Positions 1 through 8,231 of a DNA stretch of 64,000 bases are shown piece after piece (within the stretch, counting starts at the first letter, position 1; every line of letters begins with the position of its first letter). This DNA is from Rhodococcus coprophilus NBRC 100603 (GTDB lineage: Bacteria; Actinomycetota; Actinomycetes; Mycobacteriales; Mycobacteriaceae): contig NZ_BDAM01000003.1 in assembly GCF_001895045.1 (NCBI RefSeq), positions 372,001 to 436,000 of the forward strand. The letters are read 5' to 3'. Below the pieces are notes generated by a model. The model worked only from the letters and a program-made list of their open reading frames with translations. It ran no database searches and had not been told where the DNA came from. A program made the position numbers and the translations under genes.

Positions 1-600
1 TCGGCCGCCCTCCACGTTCTCGACCGTTATTACCGTGTGCCGCTGACGAAGACCGGGCGGCTCCGCAGCGGCGCACTGTGGGACGGGTGGGATCCTTCCG
101 GCACCAGGGGACGCGACGTCGACGTGTTCACCTCCGACGACCTCGTCGCCGTCACGTTTCTCTCGGTGGAGGTGTCACCCGACGGCGCCGACATCGTGCT
201 CCGGGAACGCCACGACGAGTTCGCCGAGTTGCTCGCGGCGATCGGCCCGGACCGCGATCTTGCCGACGGAGCAGACGAGATGACGTCCCGATCCCCCGCG
301 TGGCAACTGGAGACGGCTCTGCGGACGGTGCCGAGCATCGGACGCACGGTCGCGTCGAAGCTGATCGCCCGGAAGCGGCCCCGGCTCTACCCGATCTACG
401 ATCGCGTCGTCGGCGAGGTGCTCGGCACCAAGCAGGCGCATTTCGAGCCGATCCGGAAAGCGTTGCGGCACAACGACGGCGAGCTACAGGAACGCCTCGT
501 CGGACTGCGGGAGCGGGCGGGATTGCCGGACGCCGTGCCGGCGCTGCGGGTACTCGATGTGCTCGCGTGGATGCAACTGAAGGCCCCCGTCTCCGGCTGA
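1..600 (+). CDS. DUF6308-like protein, 5' end outside window
   Basis: The frame is open from the first base to the TGA at 598-600, so the gene probably starts upstream; a GTG at 37 is the first in-window start (187 residues). The protein has a stretch reading FTSDDLVAVTFLSVEV and a C-terminal helical part with IGRTVASKLIARKRPRLYPI, where the run of glycine and basic residues resembles a helix-hairpin-helix-like segment. I associate this pattern with actinobacterial DUF6308 proteins, from memory; the function is not known. It lies alone, convergent with the PLDc_N gene that follows. Confidence 0.7.
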   Translation, partial: SAALHVLDRYYRVPLTKTGRLRSGALWDGWDPSGTRGRDVDVFTSDDLVAVTFLSVEVSPDGADIVLRERHDEFAELLAAIGPDRDLADGADEMTSRSPAWQLETALRTVPSIGRTVASKLIARKRPRLYPIYDRVVGEVLGTKQAHFEPIRKALRHNDGELQERLVGLRERAGLPDAVPALRVLDVLAWMQLKAPVSG

Positions 601-625
601 ACGGGCTCACGCCCCTGTGCCGCCA

Positions 626-994
626 TCACGCCCCTGTGCCGCCCTCGCGTTCCAGCCGGCGCTTCTCCTGCTCCCTGGCCACGCGACGTTGCTGTTCTGC
701 GCGTTCGCGGCAGCGCCGCAGGAACTCCTCGTCGGTTTCGGGCTGCTGCCCGGCCTGCCGCCCGGGCCGGTCGTACTCCGGGTACGCAGACGCCGACGTC
801 TGCGTCCGCGACCAGCCGACCCCGTCCGGCCGTCCGACGAGCAACCACAGCACCGATCCGACCAGCGGCAGCAGGATCACGACCATCAGCCACAGCGGCT
901 TGGGCAGGTTCCGCACCTCGTGCTCGTCGGCACGGATCACGTCGACCAGGCACGCCACCCACACGATCATCACGATCAACCCGAAATACGGCAT
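626..994 (-). CDS. PLDc N-terminal domain membrane protein
   Basis: A 122-residue protein from the ATG at 994, with a GGGTGGGCGGGA purine-rich stretch just upstream. Two membrane segments (about residues 4-20 and 33-53) enclose the basic loop RNLPKPLW and are followed by GRP, which is the usual pattern of the PLDc_N domain found at the front of cardiolipin synthases and in stand-alone actinobacterial proteins. Here the catalytic HKD domains are absent, and the tail after residue 60 is charged, polar and probably cytoplasmic. The role is unknown; a small membrane anchor or assembly factor is a guess. Confidence 0.75.
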   Translation of the reverse strand: MPYFGLIVMIVWVACLVDVIRADEHEVRNLPKPLWLMVVILLPLVGSVLWLLVGRPDGVGWSRTQTSASAYPEYDRPGRQAGQQPETDEEFLRRCRERAEQQRRVAREQEKRRLEREGGTGA

Positions 995-1091
995 TCCCGC
1001 CCACCCCTGTATGTCGTCGCCCCCGGGCGCCCCGGATCGGTTCGCCTGTCGATCACTACCGCGTGTGCTCGTCACGGCATCGGCGCGGATA

Positions 1092-1490
1092 CTACGACAT
1101 GCCGACGCCCAGCGACCGGGCGAGCGACCGTGCCATCGCATCGGCTTTGATCTTGGCGCGGTCGGCATTCGCCCCCGCGAAAAGCGCGTCGACGTTCTCG
1201 GTCCACAACGTGAGCCAGCGCTCGAAACGCGCGGACGTCAGGCCGTGGTGGCCGTGCAGCGCCCGGTGAACGGGGATGAACGCTCCGTCGTAGCGCGTAG
1301 TGCGGAACAGGATCTGTTCCCAGAAGTCGGCGACGACGACGAGGTGTTCGTCGAGCCCGACGACCGCGAGCACGTCGAACACCGGCGCGAGTACCGCATC
1401 GGCTAGTGCCCGCTCGTAGAACCGTCGTACCAGGACGTCGATGTCGGCGCGACAGCTGAGATCCGGGAGGTGGGATCGACGGCAGGTCAC
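1092..1490 (-). CDS. group III truncated haemoglobin
   Basis: 132 residues from a GTG at 1490 with a GAGG just upstream (spacing is short, so a slightly different start is possible). The layout fits group III truncated globins: an N-terminal helix containing [10 protein letters not shown], then DFWEQILF, then a histidine-rich stretch at residues 75-82 that should hold the proximal haem ligand, followed by [14 protein letters not shown] and VDALFAG. Proteins of this family bind haem and are linked to O2, NO or peroxide chemistry. It is transcribed divergently from sseA, 63 nt away. Confidence 0.85.
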   Translation of the reverse strand: MTCRRSHLPDLSCRADIDVLVRRFYERALADAVLAPVFDVLAVVGLDEHLVVVADFWEQILFRTTRYDGAFIPVHRALHGHHGLTSARFERWLTLWTENVDALFAGANADRAKIKADAMARSLARSLGVGMS

Positions 1491-1553
1491 GTCCTCGAAC
1501 GCTACCGCCTAGAATCGACTGCGCACCTGCCACCACTGCCCCAGGAGCTCTCA

Positions 1554-2447
1554 GTGCCCGTCGCACCCGATAGCAACTCGTCGTTCGCCGCCTACGCGGA
1601 TCCCGCTCGACTCGTATCGACCGAGTGGCTCTCGGCCCACCTCGGGCATCCCGAGATGAAGGTCGTCGAATCCGACGAGGACGTGCTGCTCTACGACGTC
1701 GGGCACATTCCGGGCGCAGTGAAGATCGACTGGCATCTCGACCTCAACGACCCGGTGACCCGCGACTACATCGACGGCGAACAGTTCGCGGCACTGATGG
1801 ACCGCAAAGGCATCCGCCGCACCGACACAGTGGTGATCTACGGCGACAAGTCGAACTGGTGGGCTGCGTACGCGCTGTGGGTGTTCACCCTCTTCGGGCA
1901 CGAGGACGTGCGACTCCTCGACGGCGGGCGCGACGCGTGGATCTCGGAGAACCGCGACACCACCCTCGAGATCCCCTTTACGACGACGACCGGTTATCCC
2001 GTCGTCGAACGCAACGACGCGCCCATCCGCGCCTTCAAGGACGATGTCCTCGCGCATCTCGGAGAAGTGCCGCTCGTGGACGTCCGTTCGCCGCAGGAAT
2101 ACACAGGTGAACGCACCCACATGCCGGACTACCCCGAGGAAGGCGCCCTGCGCGGCGGTCACATCCCCACCGCGATCTCCATTCCGTGGGCGAAGGCCGC
2201 GGCACCCGACGGACGTTTCCGCTCCCGCGCCGAACTCGACGAGATCTACTCCGGTGTGGACAAGGACTCCGACGTCATCGCGTACTGCCGGATCGGTGAG
2301 CGGTCGAGCCACACCTGGTTCGTTCTGACGCACCTGCTCGGATACCCGCACGTCCGCAACTACGACGGTTCGTGGACGGAATGGGGCAACGCGGTACGCG
2401 TGCCGATCGTCCGGGGCGACGAGCCGGGAGCCGTGCCGGTCGCATGA
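1554..2447 (+). CDS. sseA: thiosulfate/3-mercaptopyruvate sulfurtransferase SseA
   Basis: A tandem rhodanese of 297 residues, the same length I recall for M. tuberculosis Rv3283. The start is the GTG at 1554, preceded by AGGAG at 1543-1547; an upstream in-frame GTG at 1470 lacks this. The inactive N-terminal rhodanese module covers about residues 20-130 and the active module about 160-285, with catalytic Cys245 in the loop CRIGERSS. It transfers sulfane sulfur from thiosulfate or mercaptopyruvate to an acceptor. Its stop overlaps the ATG of the SufE-like gene (ATGA), so the two are co-translated and probably cooperate in sulfur transfer. Confidence 0.92.
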   Translation: MPVAPDSNSSFAAYADPARLVSTEWLSAHLGHPEMKVVESDEDVLLYDVGHIPGAVKIDWHLDLNDPVTRDYIDGEQFAALMDRKGIRRTDTVVIYGDKSNWWAAYALWVFTLFGHEDVRLLDGGRDAWISENRDTTLEIPFTTTTGYPVVERNDAPIRAFKDDVLAHLGEVPLVDVRSPQEYTGERTHMPDYPEEGALRGGHIPTAISIPWAKAAAPDGRFRSRAELDEIYSGVDKDSDVIAYCRIGERSSHTWFVLTHLLGYPHVRNYDGSWTEWGNAVRVPIVRGDEPGAVPVA

Positions 2448-2857
2448 GCATTCCCGCACCCCTCGCAGAGATCGTCGACGACTTCGCTGCCGTCGACGGT
2501 CAGGACAAACTCCAGCTTCTCCTCGAGTTCAGCCGGGAACTTCCGCCGTTGCCTCCCGAACTGGAGGAAGCGGCCATGGAACCTGTGCCCGAGTGTCAGT
2601 CGCCGCTGTTCCTGTCGGTCGACGCGGCCGACCCCGGCAGTGTGACACTGCATTTCAGTGCACCCGCCGAGGCGCCCACCACGCGCGGATTCGCATCGAT
2701 CCTCCACCAGGGGCTCGACGGACTCAGCGCCGAGGAGATCCTCGGTGTCCCGGACGATTTCTACTCCGCGCTCGGTTTGGCCGCTGTCGTCAGCCCGCTA
2801 CGGTTGCGCGGGATGAGCGCGATGCTGGCGCGCATCAAGCGACACCTTCGCGCCTGA
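2444..2857 (+). CDS. SufE-family sulfur acceptor protein
   Basis: 137 residues, beginning inside the sseA stop codon (ATGA). The SufE fold is recognisable: an N-terminal helix, the PPLPPEL turn, the sulfur-accepting Cys51 in PECQSPLFL, and the C-terminal [17 protein letters not shown] helix. SufE proteins take persulfide sulfur from a cysteine desulfurase and pass it to Fe-S scaffolds. Here the tight coupling to sseA suggests that the rhodanese is the sulfur donor or partner. The gene corresponds in position to Rv3284. Confidence 0.9.
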   Translation: MSIPAPLAEIVDDFAAVDGQDKLQLLLEFSRELPPLPPELEEAAMEPVPECQSPLFLSVDAADPGSVTLHFSAPAEAPTTRGFASILHQGLDGLSAEEILGVPDDFYSALGLAAVVSPLRLRGMSAMLARIKRHLRA

Positions 2858-2878
2858 ACCCGCGGTAGTACGAGTCCG

Positions 2879-4321
2879 ATGCAGTTCACCGAGTTGGCCG
2901 ACTTTCCGATCTCGGCGGGAGTCCTCACGGAATGGCTTCCGTACGCCCCGGCAGCCGAATGGAAGCAGGACAGCCGGCCGGCCTCCTATATCCACGAAGC
3001 CCACCTGCGGCGGTGCAGTGATGCCCGTTACGGAGGTGGCCGGGAGTCGTGGCTGGGCACCGCCTTCGAGATCGACGGCGAGATCGACCCCGAGAAGTTC
3101 CGCCGCGCCCTGCAGCGGTGGATCGACCGGCACGAAACTCTGCGCAGCCACACGAGCCTGTCGGTCGCCGATCGTGCGGCGAGCCCCCTCATCCGTCGCA
3201 CGGTGCCACCGGGCAAAGTCACCGTCCGCCGTATCCGTCACGATCCGAGCGACCCGGAAACCATCCGCGATCACCTGCACGGATTGTTCGACGATTACAC
3301 GACTCCGCACCGGTGGCCCGCCTACGTATTCGCGACGCTGGAGCAGACCCCGGGCGACCGGCCGGATGCCGCACCGTATTTCACGGTCTTCTTCGGAGCG
3401 GATCACTCCATCATCGACGGCTACTCGATCGTGCTCGTCGCCCACGAGATCACCGCTCTGTACGAGGAGGAACGAACCGGCCGTCGCGCCGAACTGTTCC
3501 CCGTCGGCAGCTACATCGACTTCGGTGCCGCCGAACGCGACGAGTCCGATCAGCTCGACGAGGGCCACGAAGCCGTGCGCATCTGGAAGCACACGCTGAA
3601 AGTGTGCGGCGGCAATGCACCGTCGTTCCCGCTGCCCATCGGTCCCCGTCCCGCGCACCCGATCCCGCAGCATCGAGCCTCCGAACGGTGGTTCGACGAG
3701 GCTCAGGCGTCGGTGTTCGCGGCGCGATGCCGCGATGCGGGCGCCGGGTTCTTCGCGGGTGTCCTCGCGTGCTTCGGCGCGGCGACCCGCGAACTGACCG
3801 GTGTCGACAATTTCCGTGTGGTCGCGCCCTCCCACACCCGGACGGGGCCTATGTGGGCGGGTGCCCTCGGTTGGTTCGTCGGTGTGCGGCCGGTGGACCT
3901 CGACCTTACGGGGACAACGGATTTCGCCGTCCTTGCTGCCCGTGCGGCTCGTGAGCTGCGTCGTACTCGAGCCGCCGCGGTCGTGCCGTTCGACCGGGTC
4001 GGCGAGTTGCTCGGCGTGCCCATCAGACCGAAGTTCGTCGTGTCCTACATGGATGTTCGGTTCGTTCCGATGGCTGCGCAGTGGCCGGAATGGAACGCCC
4101 GGGCGCTGCGCAGCCGCAGCTTCGCCCACGACGTCTACATCTGGATCAACCGCACACCCGAGGGTGTCAACATGTCCGCCCGCTTCCCCGACAATCCCGT
4201 CGCCGCGGCGAACGTCCTCCGCTTCCTCCACCGGACTCGCGAACTGATGTGCGACGTGGTGACTTCCTCCGCGCGGGTCCCCGGAGCCCCTGGTCGGGAG
4301 GTCCCACCTACCGGCGAGTAG
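2879..4321 (+). CDS. PapA-like condensation-domain acyltransferase
   Basis: 480 residues from the ATG at 2879, 21 nt after the SufE-like gene; no strong ribosome binding site is visible. It carries the acyltransferase signature HSIIDG (HxxxDG) at residues 176-181, an N-terminal WLGTAFEIDGEID strand, and a later ALGWFVGVRPVDLDL region typical of NRPS condensation, PapA and wax-ester-synthase folds. PapA proteins esterify long acyl groups onto trehalose or other hydroxyl acceptors of the cell envelope. Neither substrate nor acceptor can be told from sequence. No polyketide synthase or MmpL gene is nearby. As I recall, M. tuberculosis has no such gene between Rv3284 and accA3. Confidence 0.82.
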   Translation: MQFTELADFPISAGVLTEWLPYAPAAEWKQDSRPASYIHEAHLRRCSDARYGGGRESWLGTAFEIDGEIDPEKFRRALQRWIDRHETLRSHTSLSVADRAASPLIRRTVPPGKVTVRRIRHDPSDPETIRDHLHGLFDDYTTPHRWPAYVFATLEQTPGDRPDAAPYFTVFFGADHSIIDGYSIVLVAHEITALYEEERTGRRAELFPVGSYIDFGAAERDESDQLDEGHEAVRIWKHTLKVCGGNAPSFPLPIGPRPAHPIPQHRASERWFDEAQASVFAARCRDAGAGFFAGVLACFGAATRELTGVDNFRVVAPSHTRTGPMWAGALGWFVGVRPVDLDLTGTTDFAVLAARAARELRRTRAAAVVPFDRVGELLGVPIRPKFVVSYMDVRFVPMAAQWPEWNARALRSRSFAHDVYIWINRTPEGVNMSARFPDNPVAAANVLRFLHRTRELMCDVVTSSARVPGAPGREVPPTGE

Positions 4322-4441
4322 CGTTGCACGCTCAGATGGGCACCGTAATGTGTAGAAGCCATCCGGTTACATCGTCTAGCGGATTGGTGCTTAGACTGCC
4401 GCTTGACGGAAATAACCTAACGATCGATAGCAGGAGGCTCC

Positions 4442-6232
4442 GTGCCCAGTCATGCCAGCGCGCAGATCACGAAGGTGCTCGTCGCGAACCGCGGCGAAAT
4501 CGCTGTGCGGGTCATCCGCGCGGCGAAGGATGCGGGGTACGGCAGTGTCGCTGTCTACGCTGAGCCCGACGCCGACGCACAGTTCGTGAAGCTCGCAGAC
4601 GAGGCGTTCGCACTGGGCGGCAACACCTCCGCCGAGTCCTACCTGGTGTTCGACAAGATCCTCGACGCCGCGGCCAAGTCCGGCGCCGACGCGATCCACC
4701 CCGGTTACGGCTTCCTCTCGGAGAACGCAGACTTCGCTCAGGCCGTCATCGATGCGGGCCTGATCTGGATCGGCCCCTCCCCTCAGTCCATCCGTGACCT
4801 CGGCGACAAGGTCACGGCCCGGCACATCGCCGAGCGCGCAAACGCTCCGATGGCAGCCGGCACCAAGGATCCCGTCAAGAACGCGGACGAGGTCGTCGAG
4901 TTCGCGAAGCAGTACGGCGTTCCGGTTGCGATCAAGGCTGCCTTCGGTGGCGGCGGTCGTGGCATGAAGGTCGCGCAGACCATCGAGGAGATCCCCGAGC
5001 TCTTCGAGTCCGCGACCCGCGAGGCCATCGCTGCATTCGGCCGGGGTGAGTGCTTCGTCGAGCAGTACCTCGACAAGGCCCGCCACGTCGAAGCTCAGGT
5101 CCTCGCCGACCAGCACGGCAACGTCATCGTCGCCGGCACCCGCGACTGCTCGCTGCAGCGCCGCTTCCAGAAGCTCGTCGAGGAGGCCCCCGCGCCGTTC
5201 CTGACCGACGAGCAGCGCGCACGCATCCACGCGTCGGCGAAGGCGATCTGCAAGGAAGCCGGTTACTACGGCGCCGGCACGGTCGAGTACCTGGTGCAGG
5301 GCGACACCGTTTCCTTCCTCGAGGTCAACACCCGCCTGCAGGTCGAGCACCCGGTCACCGAGGAAACCTCCGGCATCGACCTCGTCCGCCAGCAGTTCCG
5401 CATCGCCAACGGCGAAGAACTCGAGATCAAGGAAGATCCGACACCGCGCGGCCACTCCTTCGAGTTCCGCATCAACGGTGAGGACGCCGGCCGCGGCTTC
5501 ATGCCCGCTCCCGGCCCCATCACCGTCTACCGCGAGCCCACGGGCCCCGGCGTGCGCGTCGACTCCGGTGTCGTCCAGGGCGACGTCATCGGCGGCCAGT
5601 TCGACTCGATGCTCGCCAAGCTGATCGTCACCGGCGAGACCCGCGAGCAGGCACTCCAGCGTGCGGCGCGCGCCCTCGCCGAGTTCGAGGTCGACGGCCT
5701 CGCCACCGTCATCCCGTTCCACCGCCACATCGTCGAGAACCCGGCCTTCGTCGGCGACGGCGAGAAGTTCGACGTCTACACCAAGTGGATCGAGACCGAT
5801 TGGGAGAACTCCATCGAGCCGTTCACCCCGGGTGGTGCGGTCGAGGACGAGGACGAGGGTCTCCCCCGCCAGAACGTCGTCGTCGAGGTCGGTGGACGTC
5901 GCGTCGAGGTGTCGCTGCCCGGCCAGTTCTCGCTCGGCGGCGGCGGCGGCGCAGTCGGTGTCGTGCGCAAGAAGCCGAAGCCGCGCAAGCGCGGGGGCGG
6001 ACAGGGCGGCAAGGCATCGGGCGACGCGGTCACCGCGCCGATGCAGGGCACCGTGGTCAAGGTCGCGGTCACCGAGGGACAGGAAGTCGCCGAGGGCGAT
6101 CTCATCGCGGTCCTCGAGGCGATGAAGATGGAGAACCCCGTCACCGCGCACAAGTCCGGCGTCGTCACCGGCCTCACGGTCCAGCCGGGTTCTGCGATCA
6201 CCCAGGGTACGGTTCTCGCCGAACTCAAGTAG
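4442..6232 (+). CDS. accA3: acyl-CoA carboxylase alpha subunit (biotin carboxylase + BCCP)
   Basis: 596 residues from a GTG with AGGAGG at 4432-4437. Biotin carboxylase occupies about residues 8-450: [14 protein letters not shown] at the N terminus, the ATP-grasp glycine loop GGGGRGMK at 169-176, and the active-site region [15 protein letters not shown] linker rich in glycine and lysine leads to a C-terminal biotinyl domain with EAMKM, biotinylated on Lys562. It supplies carboxybiotin to AccD beta subunits for malonyl-CoA and methylmalonyl-CoA and, in mycolate producers, for the long-chain acyl-CoA carboxylase. A TAGACT at 4392-4397 may be its -10 box. A strong terminator follows. Confidence 0.97.
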   Translation: MPSHASAQITKVLVANRGEIAVRVIRAAKDAGYGSVAVYAEPDADAQFVKLADEAFALGGNTSAESYLVFDKILDAAAKSGADAIHPGYGFLSENADFAQAVIDAGLIWIGPSPQSIRDLGDKVTARHIAERANAPMAAGTKDPVKNADEVVEFAKQYGVPVAIKAAFGGGGRGMKVAQTIEEIPELFESATREAIAAFGRGECFVEQYLDKARHVEAQVLADQHGNVIVAGTRDCSLQRRFQKLVEEAPAPFLTDEQRARIHASAKAICKEAGYYGAGTVEYLVQGDTVSFLEVNTRLQVEHPVTEETSGIDLVRQQFRIANGEELEIKEDPTPRGHSFEFRINGEDAGRGFMPAPGPITVYREPTGPGVRVDSGVVQGDVIGGQFDSMLAKLIVTGETREQALQRAARALAEFEVDGLATVIPFHRHIVENPAFVGDGEKFDVYTKWIETDWENSIEPFTPGGAVEDEDEGLPRQNVVVEVGGRRVEVSLPGQFSLGGGGGAVGVVRKKPKPRKRGGGQGGKASGDAVTAPMQGTVVKVAVTEGQEVAEGDLIAVLEAMKMENPVTAHKSGVVTGLTVQPGSAITQGTVLAELK

Positions 6233-6246
6233 CACCAACAGGTTTG

Positions 6247-6284
6247 GAAGGCCCCTGCACCGCGTCGCCGGTGCGGGGGCCTTC
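6247..6284 (+). terminator. terminator after accA3
   Basis: A 16-bp stem (6247-6262 with 6269-6284, one G-T pair) around a 6-nt loop, starting 14 nt after the accA3 stop. The stem ends in CCTTC rather than a long T run, as is usual in high-GC actinobacteria. Confidence 0.85.
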
Positions 6285-6550
6285 GCCGCATGCGGGGACG
6301 TGATCGGTATCACGTCCGGGTTCGGAACTTGGTCCCTACTTCACCGGGGCCTGCCGACATCCTTCGCAGGGGACGCATACGCACGAACTCCCCACTTCTC
6401 GATGGGAAGTTTTGGCTCTTCGAGCGCTACACCGGCATGGCCAGGTCGCGGTGCACATCTCGCCGGCGGCCCCTCAGCCCAGCGGGACGACCGTGAGGTC
6501 GCTGAGGTTTCCGGGATTCATCGTGGGCTTCCCACGCGCCCGATCTCCAC

Positions 6551-6556
6551 TAGGCT
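6551..6556 (+). promoter_or_regulatory. -10 box for DUF1707 gene, leaderless start
   Basis: TAGGCT ends 6 nt before the ATG at 6563. There is no Shine-Dalgarno, so the mRNA probably begins at or next to the start codon. The 270 nt between the accA3 terminator and this site contain no gene I can support. Confidence 0.55.
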
Positions 6557-6562
6557 GGACAC

Positions 6563-6943
6563 ATGGGCGAGCGTCCCGAGGTCCGTATCGGAACGGCCGA
6601 ACGCGAGGAAGCCGTGCATCTGCTCGGCGAGCACTTCGCCGCCGGTCGGCTGACTCTCGACGAATTCGACGAGCGGGTGACCCGCGCGACGCAAGCCCGT
6701 ACCCGCGGCGACCTCGTTCCATTGTTCCGCGACCTGCCGTCGGCGCCGCCCGCACTGGCGCCGCCTGAGCCCCGCGAGAACATCTACCTCAACCTCGTGA
6801 TGCTGGTGCCGCTCGTGCTCGTCGCGTTGCTGCTCCTGCTGGCGATCCGGCATCCGATCGCGATCGTCCTGGCTCTCGTCGCACTGTGGATGCTCGGGCG
6901 CCGGGCCTATCGGCTGCTCACCGAGTGGCGAGCGCGCGACTGA
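6563..6943 (+). CDS. DUF1707 (SHOCT-like) membrane protein
   Basis: 126 residues. Residues 7-59 form a DUF1707 domain (RIGTAEREEAVHLLGEHFAA, then GRLTLDEFDERVTRA), a short helical module common in actinobacteria next to membrane segments. A proline-rich linker leads to two membrane helices at about 75-94 and 98-112 and a basic tail, so the DUF1707 part and the tail should face the cytoplasm. The function is unknown. The start is fixed by the -10 box just upstream. Confidence 0.85.
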   Translation: MGERPEVRIGTAEREEAVHLLGEHFAAGRLTLDEFDERVTRATQARTRGDLVPLFRDLPSAPPALAPPEPRENIYLNLVMLVPLVLVALLLLLAIRHPIAIVLALVALWMLGRRAYRLLTEWRARD

Positions 6944-6974
6944 AGGGGTTCGTCGTCCGGGTTCCGGAGCCGAC

Positions 6975-6980
6975 TAATGT
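6975..6980 (+). promoter_or_regulatory. -10 box for VanZ-family gene, leaderless start
   Basis: TAATGT is followed by 6 nt and the ATG at 6987, with no ribosome binding site. This indicates transcription separate from the DUF1707 gene 43 nt upstream. Confidence 0.5.
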
Positions 6981-6986
6981 TTCCCC

Positions 6987-7346
6987 ATGCCCCGTTTCAC
7001 CTGGCGGCGACTGCTGCCCCTCGTGGTTGCCGTCGTCGTGATCACGGTGATGCTCCTCCTTCCCGGAGACACCACTCCTTCGGGGCCTCCGCACGCCGAC
7101 AAGGTGACCCACGCGCTGATGTTCGCGGTACTCGCGTTCTGCTCGCGGTATGCCCGATTCTCGCCCGCGATCACGCTGGCGGGTCTCGCGGCGTACGGAG
7201 TCCTCACCGAGGTGTTGCAGGCGACGGTCGCGGTGCGACGATCCGGATCGCTCTGGGACTGGTGCGCCGATCTCGCCGGCATCCTCGTCGGCCTGGCCGT
7301 CTTCGAGGTGCTCCGCCGCCGCACCCGCGCGGCGCGCGCGAACTGA
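6987..7346 (+). CDS. VanZ-family membrane protein
   Basis: 119 residues with about four hydrophobic segments (9-25, 42-52, 60-78, 93-109). The motif HADKVTHALMF, the TEVLQ segment and the DWCADLAGILVG ending are typical of VanZ/teicoplanin-resistance-like small membrane proteins. Most family members are not tied to antibiotic resistance and have no known function. It converges on the phosphatase gene. Confidence 0.8.
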   Translation: MPRFTWRRLLPLVVAVVVITVMLLLPGDTTPSGPPHADKVTHALMFAVLAFCSRYARFSPAITLAGLAAYGVLTEVLQATVAVRRSGSLWDWCADLAGILVGLAVFEVLRRRTRAARAN

Positions 7347-7381
7347 GCTCGGCTCGGAAGGCACTTCGGCTCGGGGTGCGC

Positions 7382-8218
7382 TCAGTTCGCCGAACCGGCC
7401 GGTGCGACGAGGCGGTCGCGCAGTGCCTGCAATTGCTCGTCGTTCAGGCCGAGACCGGACGCGAAATAGCCGTCGATGGTGCCGTACCGCGTCAGGGCCT
7501 CGTCGATGGCAGTTTCGAGATACTCGCGTCGCACACCGAGGATGGGAATCAGGATCTCCGGATCGCCCCCTTGCTCGGCGAAACGGGCGAACATCGTCTC
7601 GAAGGTCGGAAGCAGCATGTCGTTGGTACGCAGGTAGTCGTCGAACACCGTGTCCTGGTCGGCGCCCGCGAACATGAGCAGCGATGCTGCCGCCCACCCC
7701 GTCCGGTCCTTCCCGGCGGTGCAGTGGACGAGAGCCGGAACATCGCCGCGCGCAAGGTTTTCCGCCAGAACCCGGTACGACGCGGCGGCACTCGGCAACG
7801 TCACGAAGTCGCGGTAGCTTCCGCGCAGGTACTCCGCGGCGCGGCCGTCACCGAACGCCTGGGCGGCCAGTGCCGGATCGGCGACGATGTCGGGCAGCGC
7901 CGCGGCGATGGAACCCTTGTGCCTGTCCGCAAGCACGTCCAACGCGACGTGACGCGCCCGCGCCGGAAGTTTGTCCGGGCGGAGTTCTTGTTCGGCCGTC
8001 GTCCGAAGGTCGAACACGGTCGCGATGCGCAGCGCCGCGAGCGTATCCAGATCGGTCTCGGTGATCCGGCTCAGATCGGTCGACCGGTACACCACTCCGG
8101 TACGGACCACACCGCCGAAGGAACTCGGGTGCCCGCCGATGTCGCGGAGATTGGCCAGCGACGGGATCGCGAAGGTCGTGGTGTCTGCGGCCTGATCGTT
8201 GCCGAGTGCTTCGGTCAT
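7382..8218 (-). CDS. tyrosine/lipid phosphatase (PtpB-like)
   Basis: 278 residues from the ATG at 8218. The P-loop HCTAGKDRTG at 165-174 places the catalytic Cys166; AGKDRTG is the variant seen in M. tuberculosis PtpB and related bacterial dual-specificity or phosphoinositide phosphatases. The N-terminal NLRDIGG...VVYRSTDLSRI block is also characteristic. No signal peptide is visible. It follows lat on the same strand with only a 10-nt gap, yet the lat stop codon is embedded in a good -10 box (see 8226-8231), so it may be transcribed both from lat and from its own promoter. Confidence 0.9.
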   Translation of the reverse strand: MTEALGNDQAADTTTFAIPSLANLRDIGGHPSSFGGVVRTGVVYRSTDLSRITETDLDTLAALRIATVFDLRTTAEQELRPDKLPARARHVALDVLADRHKGSIAAALPDIVADPALAAQAFGDGRAAEYLRGSYRDFVTLPSAAASYRVLAENLARGDVPALVHCTAGKDRTGWAAASLLMFAGADQDTVFDDYLRTNDMLLPTFETMFARFAEQGGDPEILIPILGVRREYLETAIDEALTRYGTIDGYFASGLGLNDEQLQALRDRLVAPAGSAN

Positions 8219-8225
8219 ACCCGAC

Positions 8226-8231
8226 AACCTA
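8226..8231 (-). promoter_or_regulatory. -10 box overlapping lat stop, for phosphatase gene
   Basis: On the minus strand TAGGTT stands 7 nt before the phosphatase ATG. Its first three bases are the TAG stop codon of lat. No Shine-Dalgarno is seen, which suggests a leaderless internal promoter. Confidence 0.45.

Noticed and set aside
4391-6313. A 640-codon open frame antisense to accA3
   Set aside because: It mirrors accA3 exactly, has no recognisable domain and a biased Asp/Leu/Arg composition typical of the opposite strand of a GC-rich gene.
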